Part shown: positions 1 to 7,260 of the stretch, piece by piece
Position numbering within the stretch: position 1 is the first letter of the stretch
Layout of the letters: the number at the start of each line of letters is the position of its first letter
Assembly: GCA_964617665.1 (NCBI GenBank)
Contig: CAZUAH010000564.1
Location: forward strand, 1-8,959
Direction of reading: 5' to 3'
DNA from: JADHUC01 sp964617665
Lineage (GTDB): Bacteria; Planctomycetota; Planctomycetia; Pirellulales; Pirellulaceae
DNA: 8,959 nt
Program-made: the position numbers and the translations under genes
The notes under the pieces: generated by a model
Databases searched by the model: none
Told to the model about the DNA's origin: nothing
What the model saw: only the letters and a program-made list of their open reading frames with translations

Positions 1-602
1 GTCAGTTGCGTTTGTTCGTCACCGGTCACCTGTGTGTCGATGATCTTCGTTCCCTTGACAAGTGGAAGATGCGGCCATCGTTTTACGCGTTCGGCCATCG
101 GCAGGTGTGTGACACCCGGGTGATAAGGCCACATGTCGTTCGAGTAAGGCAGTCCAAAGTATTCGTCGAAACCGTTGTTGGTGGGCAAGAACCTGGGATG
201 GTGTCCAAGATGCCATTTGCCGTAGCACGCCGTGGCGTAACCTTTCTGTTTGACGATTTCAGCCAGCGTGACTTCGTCGGCGTTGATCCCGTGCGTAGCC
301 TTGGGGCCCAGTGCACCGAGAATCCCGACGCGGACGTTGTAGCAGCCGGTCATCAACCCCGCGCGTGACGCCGAACAAACCGCCTGCGTAACGTAGAAGT
401 CGGTGAAGACTCGGCCTTCCTTCGCCATGCGGTCAAGGTTTGGAGTCTCGTAGCCCTCGGCGCCAAACGGCCCGATATCGGCGTAGCCCATGTCGTCAAT
501 GAACACTATCACGAAATTCGGCAACCGCTCGGCGGCGATAGCGCCGGGAATCAGAAGCACCGAGAAAAGAACAAGCGCAAGGAATAGCCGAGACAGTTTC
601 AT
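1..602 (-). CDS. Exported S1-family sulfatase (arylsulfatase A-like), N-terminal part, cut by the window edge
   Basis: This is a type I sulfatase that would hydrolyse sulfate esters, probably on a polysaccharide. Only the first 200 codons are present; the C-terminus lies left of the window. Seen: a Sec-type signal peptide (basic MKLSR, hydrophobic core, likely cleavage near AIA-AE, residues 23-25). The metal-binding Asp pair follows in VFIDDMGY (D36, D37), then ETPNLDRMA. The formylglycine motif CSASR is at 76-80, so Cys76 would be oxidised to formylglycine. The conserved GKWHLG is at 128-133. The start at 602 has a GGAG about 8 nt upstream. It lies 51 bp downstream of the DUF1349-type gene and is likely in the same transcript. 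The family call is secure from these motifs. The exact substrate cannot be read from the sequence; the nearby rhamnosidase suggests a sulfated rhamnose-containing glycan. Confidence 0.93.
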   Translation of the reverse strand, partial: MKLSRLFLALVLFSVLLIPGAIAAERLPNFVIVFIDDMGYADIGPFGAEGYETPNLDRMAKEGRVFTDFYVTQAVCSASRAGLMTGCYNVRVGILGALGPKATHGINADEVTLAEIVKQKGYATACYGKWHLGHHPRFLPTNNGFDEYFGLPYSNDMWPYHPGVTHLPMAERVKRWPHLPLVKGTKIIDTQVTGDEQTQL

Positions 603-653
603 GTGGATATCTCCATCAGAAGGAAACGGATGTGTTTGCGATCAGTGCGACGG

Positions 654-1295
654 TCACTTCGTCACTTCGGTAATGACGAACGAATCAAAACGGACCCAGC
701 GAACTTGATCCTTGGGACCGTTCTGCGTGAACAGGCCAAAATACTTGTCACCCGGCGCGTCGAACTCGCAGCTTCCGCTGTCCGACCAGGCGTCCGATTC
801 TTTGATTCGCCACTGACCGGTCACGTTCTTACCGCGAACGATGAGCCGTAGTTGCATATCCGGTGAAGGAGCTACGACTTTGCCACACACTTTGCCGCGG
901 CCGCCTTGCTCGCGACAGATCACGGCGTACATCTTGCCGTCGATCTGTTCGCTGATGAATTTGACGAAGTTGTCGTCATCCACATACCAGAGCAAACCAG
1001 CCTGTTCCCACTTCTCCTTGGGCGCACAAGCCACGTTGACGCGTGCCTCGACATTGTCCGTCTTCGAGGGCCGGACGACGAGAACGTTTTTCGCATCGTT
1101 GCCGCCCCAGATTCGCCCGAATTGCGACCGCACCTGAAGCTCGTTGTCCTGGATTCGCCATTCGTCCGCGTCTGGGCGTATCCATTTCCAGGCCGATTGC
1201 ATTTTCCCGTCGAAGTTGTCTTCAAACAACACATCGCCACCAGCGTCAGCTCCGGCCAGAAGCAGACTCGACAAAACAAGTACATGGCTCATCAT
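654..1295 (-). CDS. Exported concanavalin-like beta-sandwich protein (DUF1349 / GH43 C2-like domain)
   Basis: A 213-residue protein made of a short signal peptide and one domain. The N-terminus (MMSHVLVLSSLLLAGADA) looks like a Sec signal with a weak positive n-region and likely cleavage after ADA (residue 18). The mature part opens with FEDNFDG (24-30), a common start for concanavalin/LamG-type sandwiches. QAGLLWYVDDDNFVKF at 98-113 resembles the core strand pattern of DUF1349 and the C-terminal domain of GH43 xylosidases. The final strands fit VRWVRFDSFVIT. No catalytic motif is recognisable, so glycan binding is the most reasonable role, by inference only. A GAGG about 8 nt before the first ATG supports the start; the second ATG is adjacent and cannot be excluded. 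It sits between two sulfatase genes on the same strand, 146 bp after one and 51 bp before the other. Confidence 0.82.
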   Translation of the reverse strand: MMSHVLVLSSLLLAGADAGGDVLFEDNFDGKMQSAWKWIRPDADEWRIQDNELQVRSQFGRIWGGNDAKNVLVVRPSKTDNVEARVNVACAPKEKWEQAGLLWYVDDDNFVKFISEQIDGKMYAVICREQGGRGKVCGKVVAPSPDMQLRLIVRGKNVTGQWRIKESDAWSDSGSCEFDAPGDKYFGLFTQNGPKDQVRWVRFDSFVITEVTK

Positions 1296-1441
1296 AGTTG
1301 GATCCTCATCAGTGTTTCGGGGTCGGATACGTCAGACTTCGGCTGAAACTTATCAACACGTCTCCTATAGCTTACACAGTCGGGCGGCAGCATTGAAGTT
1401 GGAGGTGCCCGAACCCACAGCCGTTTGCTGTTAAGTTCGTG
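1296..1441. other. Intergenic gap between sulfatase and DUF1349-type gene
   Basis: 146 bp without a gene. Just past the minus-strand stop of the complete sulfatase there is a small hairpin, ACAGC (1417-1421) and GCTGT (1427-1431) with a 5-nt loop. No T-run follows it on either strand, so I do not call a terminator. No promoter could be recognised with confidence, so whether the DUF1349-type gene is read through from the sulfatase is open. Confidence 0.4.
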
Positions 1442-2755
1442 CTATTCGATGGAGGGGCCGAAATCCAAAAGCGTCTGTCCTTCAGTGGGCAGGGATTTCA
1501 GGGCTTCGGCGAGTTTGCGTCGGGCTGCTGCCGCGTCTTCCGTGATATCCTTGAGGGGCTGCCGCTCGCTCGGGTCGCTTGCTACGTCGAGGAACCGTCC
1601 GTCACCATAAAGCTTGAACCGCTTGTCGCGCACGAACCGCGTGGGTGGCGTACGTTCGGGGCGTGGGCAGTAGTAGCAGTAGATCCACTCGCGCGGGTTT
1701 CCGGCCTCGCCACGCAATTGTGGAAGGAAGCTTTGCCCGTCCAAGTCCGTGGGTGTCGTGGCCCCTGCGGCTTCGAGCAACGTTGGCAAGAAATCCGAGA
1801 AGTCGACCAGGTTGTCGTTCACTCGATCGGCCGGAACCACGCCCGGCCAGTATGCGACCATCGGAACGCGAGTGCCCGCATCGGTCGTCGCCCCCTTGTT
1901 GCCCCGAATCGGCTGACCGTTGAGTTCGGATTGAATCGACTTGTGAGTCCCGTTGTCGCCGGTGAACAGAATCAGCGTGCGTTCGGCGATTCCAAGTTCC
2001 TCTGTCTTCCGCACAATTCGCCCGACCAAGTCGTCCATGTAGGCGACCATATCTTCAAAGTTGCGTTGGCGATTCTTGCTCTCGCGCGACTCACTGTTCG
2101 GCGTCGGGATGAATGGGCTGTGGACCAGGATCATCGGGTAGTAGACGAAGAACGGTTTGTCTTGATGGGCCTCCATGAAGTTCGCGATGTATCGCGTGGC
2201 GATGTCGGGGCCATATTCGTCGTCGCCGAATCCACGATTGGTGCCGTCAACGTACAGAAGTGGTTTCCAGAACCGAGATCCCAGCCGGTCTACCTGCCAG
2301 AGACACATGTGGTCGAAGCCTGCGTCGCGGGGCCAGGTTCCTTTCCCCCGAAAACGTTCCGAGTAATGTTCGGCGCCCAGCAGTTGCCATTTGCCTGCCA
2401 CGGCCGTCTCGTACCCAGCATCGCGGAAGTACTGCCCGATGGTTCGTTGATCTCGATTCAACACCGAAAACGCCGAGTAGTTCCTGACGTTGTACCGGCC
2501 GGTCATGATCTTCACGCGACTGGGCGTGCATAACGGCTGAGAATAGCAGTGGTCAAACCGCATTCCACGCTGGGCCATACGGTCGATATTCGGCGTTTGA
2601 TACTGGCGACTGCCGTAACAGCCAAAACACTCCTGTCCCACATCATCGGCCATGATCAGGACGATGTTCGGTCGCTCCGATTCAGCAGAGGTCGCTGTCG
2701 AGACGATCGCTAGGAAAAAGACGATAGAGAGCGTCGCGTTTCTTTGTGTTGTCAT
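1442..2755 (-). CDS. Exported S1-family sulfatase, complete
   Basis: A complete 437-residue type I sulfatase, a normal length for a short S1 enzyme. Seen: a signal peptide (MTTQRNATLSIVFFLAIVSTATSA, cleavage near residue 24) and RPNIVLIMADDVG with the metal-binding Asp pair D37-D38. CTPSR is at 76-80, with Cys76 as the formylglycine precursor, followed by MTGR. GKWQL is at 121-125, where most relatives have GKWHLG. A His in LVHSPF is near 212, and FTGDNGTH is at 264-271 with D267-N268 as metal ligands. The C-terminal part has the usual short subdomain (YYCPRPER, then RDKRFKLYGDGRF and DPSERQPL). The start is supported by GGGAG 7 nt upstream. Being periplasmic or secreted, it must be matured before export by a formylglycine-generating enzyme, which is not in this window. 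The substrate is unknown; it follows the GH106 gene on the same strand after a 188-bp gap. Confidence 0.95.
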   Translation of the reverse strand: MTTQRNATLSIVFFLAIVSTATSAESERPNIVLIMADDVGQECFGCYGSRQYQTPNIDRMAQRGMRFDHCYSQPLCTPSRVKIMTGRYNVRNYSAFSVLNRDQRTIGQYFRDAGYETAVAGKWQLLGAEHYSERFRGKGTWPRDAGFDHMCLWQVDRLGSRFWKPLLYVDGTNRGFGDDEYGPDIATRYIANFMEAHQDKPFFVYYPMILVHSPFIPTPNSESRESKNRQRNFEDMVAYMDDLVGRIVRKTEELGIAERTLILFTGDNGTHKSIQSELNGQPIRGNKGATTDAGTRVPMVAYWPGVVPADRVNDNLVDFSDFLPTLLEAAGATTPTDLDGQSFLPQLRGEAGNPREWIYCYYCPRPERTPPTRFVRDKRFKLYGDGRFLDVASDPSERQPLKDITEDAAAARRKLAEALKSLPTEGQTLLDFGPSIE

Positions 2756-2943
2756 CTCCGTTCTCCCGTTTCAATCATATCGAACTTCGTGTCACTGTCG
2801 GAAGCCGATAGAGTATGTCTTTGCGGTGCCCTTGGCTGGCGGCAGGAGCAACTGCAGTTGTGTCATCACGCCACAGCAGTCCTCGAGAGTGCTAAGGTCG
2901 ATATCATTAGTCCGAACTCGCTGTCACGGTTCCCGAATGTGTC
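2756..2943. other. Intergenic gap between GH106 gene and sulfatase
   Basis: 188 bp between the GH106 stop and the sulfatase start. It contains the sulfatase ribosome binding site GGGAG (minus strand, 2763-2767). I see no convincing terminator, promoter or repeat. The length allows a separate promoter for the sulfatase but does not show one. Confidence 0.4.
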
Positions 2944-5652
2944 CTAATTCCTCGATGTCGCCCTTTCACGGTATGGAGTGAGTACGACCGGCCCCAGCAG
3001 ACCCGACGGCTTCAGGTCCCAGCCCGAGGCATCGAAGGGCTTGTACATGTGGCTGACCAGGTTGATGTCGTGGAACTTCTTCCAGTCGACACCGCGCTGG
3101 TCCAAGTCGCGTATCCGGTTCGCCGAGAGGTTCGTCACTTCGATGGCCAGTTCGTTTTCGCCTGGCCTAAGCAGGCCGGTCACGCCGACACGAAACGGAT
3201 GAGCGACCACAACGCCCGCCGGACGGCCGTTCACCCACACTCGGGCGGCTTCCCGCACATCGCCCAGTTCGAGAAACCAGCCGTCGGCCTTCGTCGCGGG
3301 AAGATTCAGGGTGATGGTATATCGCGCGGCTCCGGCAAACCGTTGGGCCTCCTCTTCGCCGAGTTGTGTCCAGCATCTGAGCTTATCGGTAGCGAACTCT
3401 CCCGGTAGAACCGGGCCACCTTCAACGAATTCGACCCGCCATGTCCCTTCGACCGTGATAGACTTACCCGCAGGCTCGTAGATTGGCCACTGGGGTCCGT
3501 CCACCGTCTTCTCGGCAAAGGCCCGCAGCACGCGAGTTTCGCCGGGCTGCATCTGCAGGTAGATTTGTGTCTGTCCATTCTCGACGCGGAGCGGGGCGAT
3601 GCCCGTGCGAGCTGTCATTGGATCCATCAGCACGGCCGATTGGCAAGGCGACGCTACCGGAATCCAATCACCAACCGCCTTTGCCGAATGGTTGGCGACA
3701 AAATAGGAAACGTACGAGGTGCTCTTGCGGCGGATGAACTGCAAGCCATGATCGACGAACGGCTCTCGGGCAACCCTCGCCGCGTCAAGCAGACTCACAA
3801 GGTCATCGCCGATAATTAGCCGCCCATCTCCTACGACCGCAACACCACCGTTGTCCAGCGAGAGTTCGTCCAACAGCTCACCAAGACGCTTCTTGCGATC
3901 CGCGTGATCCGCCCAGCCAGGGACATCCTGCGGAAGCTCTTTCCAGACCAGCACGGTTGCGCCGGCCTTTGCTAGGTCGAGTAGGCATTTGGCGGTTTCA
4001 ATTTTCATACAATTCGCTGCGGGCACGAGGACCGTGCGATAGTCGCTTCCGCCCTCGGTGCGGAGCAATCGGTCGTTGACGTCGATCTGCCGCAATTGGC
4101 GATCCGACACGTAGTCAAACGTGTATCCCTTGTCGATCATCCAACGGCCGGCTTCACCGGACGCTGTCTGCTCGATCCATTCCGGATGATGTACCGAGAA
4201 CCGCTGTTCCCGGCTACCACCGCTCATCCACGTGTCGTAGACCGGCCAGTAGAGCAACACATCGTTGTGGGGACTCCCCTCCTGAAGGACACTTTGACAC
4301 CGCGTGATGTACGCGTTCAGCGCTGGCACGTCTCGGAAGATGGAATTGCGGGCATTCGCCTGGGTCGATGCATAGAACAGCCAACCCGGCCACGTCGTCT
4401 TCTTCGGCGCATAACAGATGCCGTGGTAGTAGATGCAGTTGATGCCGTTCAGCAGCAGTTTGTCCGACTCGGCTTTGATGTGCGAAAGGGCCGTATGGTA
4501 GTGATTCCGCAGCCATGTGAAACTCTCGGAGATCACCACATCGCGGCCTGCCACGTGCGCGGCGGAGGAAGCAAATCGATTGACCGAGTCGCTTTGCCGA
4601 TCCGGGCGGATCCATTGCGGCTCGCGACGGTAACCCGGTATGTCAAGTATCGACGCCCCGAATACTTCCGTCTCGGGGATTTCCGCGGCGGCGTACATGT
4701 CCAGCAGATTGGCGGGCGCGCCGTGAGCCTGCATCCGCAGGCCGCTGCCGCGCTGCTTCCCCCAGCGAACGATCTGATCGACGCGGTCGAGCAATATGTC
4801 CGATAGCGTTTCGCGGTAATCGCAAACGACGCGTCGTGCGCGATCTGCATCTCCGCGGCCAGCCAACGCCTCGGCATGTTCCTCCAGAGAATAGCCGCGC
4901 AGCCGTCGGAACGACTCCAAGAACTCCGGGCACCAGTTGCCCGGGTTCTCGAACGAGTCGTAGTAAAACGCCCGCGGCGAACTGCCGGCTCCTTCGTCAA
5001 ATCGTTTGCTCATCCAGTCCAGGTGAAACGTCACAGCCGCCTGGGAATACGGGTTGATTGCCATTCCTTCTCCACCGGGTCCCGCCCGCTTGACGCGATC
5101 CGTTCTCGAACGCGCGACAATGCGACCGCCTTCCACGGCAAAGCTCTGTTCTGCATACTTCGGAGTTACGTGCGGTCCGCCCATCCGCCAGCCGGAACTG
5201 GGTGTGAGATCGATGTTCATCCCCAACCGCTCAGCCTCGGCGACCGTGTGATTGAACATCTCGAACCACTTTGGCGAGAAGACATCAATGAACCGATCCT
5301 CCTCGCCGCGGACTCCATAGATGCCGATCACTCCCATATTTCCCCAGCCGGCCCGGCGATACGTCTCGAGGTTCCAGGTCAGATCCTCTTTGGTCACAGC
5401 GCTGCCGGGCCACCACCAGTACGTGCCGGGACGACTCTCGGGCCGTACTTCGGGCCATCCCAACACGCCTTCGCCAGCCTCGGTCGGAAGGAAGGCGTCG
5501 GGTGGTGTCCACGACGGCGTGGTCGCCGTGTCGTTTTCCTGACGGTCGTCTTCGAACGGCTCGCGCAACTCCTCCGCAACCAACAGTTCCGAGTTGAGCA
5601 ACCAGCACAATGCAGCAGATACGACAAGCGATGTTCGATACCAGCGACTCAT
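2944..5652 (-). CDS. Exported GH106-like alpha-L-rhamnosidase
   Basis: A 902-residue secreted glycosidase resembling family GH106, whose characterised members remove terminal alpha-L-rhamnose from complex glycans. Numbered from the start chosen here: signal peptide at about 1-27 (MSRWYRTSLVVSAALCWLLN and on), then the family-typical RPGTYWWWPGSAVTKEDL near 75-91 at the entry of the catalytic barrel. YYDSFE follows at 230-235 and ISESFTW at 374-380. The carboxylates in these last two motifs (E235, E376) are candidate catalytic or substrate-binding residues, not proven ones. A C-terminal galactose-binding-like sandwich covers roughly 727-892 (WFLELGDVREAARVWVNGRPAG, then LRPGENELAIEVTN). An in-frame ATG 13 codons upstream (5691) would give 915 residues, but its GGAG is only 1 nt away. 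The ATG at 5652 has GGGAG at 10 nt and begins directly with a signal peptide. The protein is rather short for the family, which often exceeds 1000 residues. Confidence 0.88.
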   Translation of the reverse strand: MSRWYRTSLVVSAALCWLLNSELLVAEELREPFEDDRQENDTATTPSWTPPDAFLPTEAGEGVLGWPEVRPESRPGTYWWWPGSAVTKEDLTWNLETYRRAGWGNMGVIGIYGVRGEEDRFIDVFSPKWFEMFNHTVAEAERLGMNIDLTPSSGWRMGGPHVTPKYAEQSFAVEGGRIVARSRTDRVKRAGPGGEGMAINPYSQAAVTFHLDWMSKRFDEGAGSSPRAFYYDSFENPGNWCPEFLESFRRLRGYSLEEHAEALAGRGDADRARRVVCDYRETLSDILLDRVDQIVRWGKQRGSGLRMQAHGAPANLLDMYAAAEIPETEVFGASILDIPGYRREPQWIRPDRQSDSVNRFASSAAHVAGRDVVISESFTWLRNHYHTALSHIKAESDKLLLNGINCIYYHGICYAPKKTTWPGWLFYASTQANARNSIFRDVPALNAYITRCQSVLQEGSPHNDVLLYWPVYDTWMSGGSREQRFSVHHPEWIEQTASGEAGRWMIDKGYTFDYVSDRQLRQIDVNDRLLRTEGGSDYRTVLVPAANCMKIETAKCLLDLAKAGATVLVWKELPQDVPGWADHADRKKRLGELLDELSLDNGGVAVVGDGRLIIGDDLVSLLDAARVAREPFVDHGLQFIRRKSTSYVSYFVANHSAKAVGDWIPVASPCQSAVLMDPMTARTGIAPLRVENGQTQIYLQMQPGETRVLRAFAEKTVDGPQWPIYEPAGKSITVEGTWRVEFVEGGPVLPGEFATDKLRCWTQLGEEEAQRFAGAARYTITLNLPATKADGWFLELGDVREAARVWVNGRPAGVVVAHPFRVGVTGLLRPGENELAIEVTNLSANRIRDLDQRGVDWKKFHDINLVSHMYKPFDASGWDLKPSGLLGPVVLTPYRERATSRN

Positions 5653-5662
5653 AGCAGATGGG

Positions 5663-5667
5663 CTCCC
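5663..5667 (-). promoter_or_regulatory. Ribosome binding site deciding the GH106 start
   Basis: GGGAG on the minus strand lies 10 nt before the ATG at 5652. This start yields a protein that begins with a basic residue pair and a hydrophobic signal segment. The alternative ATG at 5691 would place 13 polar residues before the signal peptide, and its only GGAG (5693-5696) is 1 nt away, too close to work well. Confidence 0.6.
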
Positions 5668-5871
5668 ATTTTCAAAACGCCTGTTCCACATACTCCGGTT
5701 CTCGCACTGACAGATTCAAAGGCTCTTCGCCGTCGGCGAACTAGACCTCAACGAAGCGAGTTTGATTCGCCTGTTTGGGAGCTACCGAAAAAACTCGAAA
5801 TCATCCAGTGTTTTTGAGCGTATATGAAGTAAACGCCAGACACTTCTTGGCTCTTGCACGGAGGATTTCGA
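5668..5871. other. Divergent gap between GH106 gene and transposase relic
   Basis: About 200 bp upstream of both the GH106 gene (minus) and the transposase relic (plus). It holds a compact perfect hairpin, TTCGCC-gtc-GGCGAA at 5726-5740. It also holds a weak AT-rich inverted repeat, AAAAAC (5789-5794) and GTTTTT (5810-5815). The transposase start has GGAGG at 5860-5864, 7 nt before its GTG. The left end of the insertion element must lie in this stretch if it survives, but I could not identify it. Promoter elements for the GH106 gene are expected here but none is clear. Confidence 0.4.
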
Positions 5872-6932
5872 GTGAAACGTAGCATCGCACAACGGCTGCC
5901 GGATCGCAAGCGTTGGATCTTAAAGCGACTGGATCGGACGAATCGGAACAAGTACCGGCGTGCCGCCGAAAACGCCCCGCCGGTGATGAACGGCGCGGGT
6001 GTGAAATGCGAGTTGGCCGAGAGGCATCGCTTACGGTGGTGTGCCGTTGATGCATCGGTTGGCACAAGAGACGGGATTGATCGCCGCGATCGATCGCCGC
6101 TTGCATCTGCTGAAGTTTCATCTGCCCTATCATGAATCGGATCATGTGTTGAACTTGGCCATCAACGCCTCATGCGATGGCACCTGCTTGCAGGACATCG
6201 AGTTGCGACGCAATGACGAATGTTTCCTGGATGCATTGGGAGCGGATGCTATTCCCGATCCCACCACCGCCGGTGACTTCTGTCGACGGTTCAGGGTCGA
6301 GGATGTGCGAGCCTTGATGGACGCCATTGACCAGGCACGACTTGCCGTTTGGCGTCGGCAAGACAGGGCTTTCTTCAAGGAAGCGGTGATCGACATGGAT
6401 GGCACGCTGGTCGTCACGACCGGTGAATGCAAACAGGGAATGGATATCTCCTACAAAGGCACGTGGGGCTATCATCCACTGCTGGCAACGTTGGCCAATA
6501 CAGGCGAAGTGTTGTCGTTGGTGAATCGATCGGGAAACCGCCCCAGCGAGGAAGGAGCCGCGGCGGAAGCCGATCGAGCCATTGCCCTTTGCCGTCGTGG
6601 TGGATTTGGCCGTGTACGACTGCGAGGCGACACGGCCTTCAGCCAGACCGAGCATTTGGATCGTTGGGATAAGAGTGGTGTACTGTTTCAGTTCGGATAC
6701 AAGGAGACTCCCAACCTGCCGGAAATCGTAGAAGACCTACGGGAATCGGCCTGGAAAAAGCTCCATCGGCCCCGGCCTACCAGGCACGCGGCCCAGCACG
6801 TGCACGGCCCGAACGGATCAAGCGGCAGATCATTCGACGCCGTGAGTATTTGCATCTTCAGTTGCAGAGCGAGGAGGTGGCGGAGTTCGACTACCAGCCC
6901 ACCAAGTGCAAGCAGCCCTACGCATGGTTGTG
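5872..6932 (+). mobile_element. Relic of an IS1380-family insertion sequence, ends not found
   Basis: The range covers only the part with recognisable transposase similarity. I looked for terminal inverted repeats and a short target duplication in 5690-5870 and 6933-7260 and saw no convincing pair. The right part was therefore probably deleted or replaced, with the junction near 6932. The relic separates the rhamnosidase-sulfatase block from the two Tat-signal genes. Confidence 0.7.
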
Positions 6933-6969
6933 GGTTACATTGCTGACGCCGCGCAAGGCAGGGCGGTAA
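5872..6969 (+). pseudogene. IS1380-family transposase, frameshifted and C-terminally truncated
   Basis: This is a degenerate DDE transposase of the IS1380 type. The reading begins at GTG 5872 (VKRSIAQRLPDRKRW) behind a good GGAGG. The frame then changes near 6019-6023: the conserved GIAYGGVPLMHRLAQETGL is readable only in the next frame, from 6023. That frame carries the core, with LPYHESDHVLN, CDGTCLQDIELRRND, DPTTAGDFCRRFRVEDVR, the first catalytic Asp in IDMDGTLV, GTWGYHPL, NRSGNRPS and the second Asp in LRGDTAFSQ. Near 6771-6775 the frame returns to the first one (AYQARGPARARPERIKRQI and on to AEFDYQPTKCKQPY). Near 6919-6924 it breaks again (expected YRMVV). After about 6932 family similarity stops, so the third catalytic residue, the Glu of the CNQEN-type motif, is missing. 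Family members are usually about 450-480 residues. The gene cannot make an active enzyme. Confidence 0.88.
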
Positions 6970-7260
6970 ACCGGCTGCCGCAAGAGCTGCGGTTTCGCAT
7001 GCCGTAGCGATCCGTTCCAGAACGCCCCCAACCGGCCATCAGGCCCCTGCTGAAAAACGATGACGCAACCACAACGCGACACTCCACCCCGGAAGGCAAT
7101 TCCGTCCGCTCGACCTCCGCGCTCGAAACAACCACGCAACGCACTTCAATCATCGCATGTTTGAAGACTAGTGCGAGTCGCACGTACGTGTAGAGTCTCC
7201 GGCGCTGTAGTTCATGGGTCCAAACGGTGAAAAACCCGATACAGTTACGCCACACGCGAT
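6970..7260. other. Noncoding stretch with several small palindromes
   Basis: About 290 bp between the transposase relic and the stop of the TIM-barrel gene, with no credible gene on either strand. It contains a hairpin CCGCA-agagc-TGCGG at 6978-6992 followed by only three T, and an inverted pair CTTCAA (7144-7149) and TTGAAG (7161-7166). It also has a 13-bp palindrome GTGCGAGTCGCAC (7171-7183) overlapping the 10-bp palindrome CACGTACGTG (7181-7190). It may include the 3' untranslated region of the minus-strand gene and leftover insertion-element sequence. No terminator with a proper T-tract was seen. Confidence 0.45.

Noticed and set aside
1439..2533. Long plus-strand open frame of 364 codons
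   Set aside because: It is fully antisense to the complete sulfatase, has no family resemblance and no signal peptide, and is explained by the codon bias of the opposite strand.
4096..4806. Plus-strand open frame of 236 codons
   Set aside because: It is antisense to the catalytic part of the GH106 gene, with no domain or credible start.
4876..5817. Plus-strand open frame of 313 codons
   Set aside because: It is antisense to the GH106 gene, whose motifs are intact. Its translation is low-complexity Arg/Pro-rich with no recognisable domain.
6019..6050. Programmed ribosomal frameshift in the transposase
   Set aside because: No slippery heptamer is visible at the site, two further lesions follow, and IS1380 transposases are normally single-frame, so decay is the simpler explanation.
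6978..6996. Rho-independent terminator after the transposase relic
   Set aside because: The stem is only 5 bp and is followed by just three T, which is too weak.
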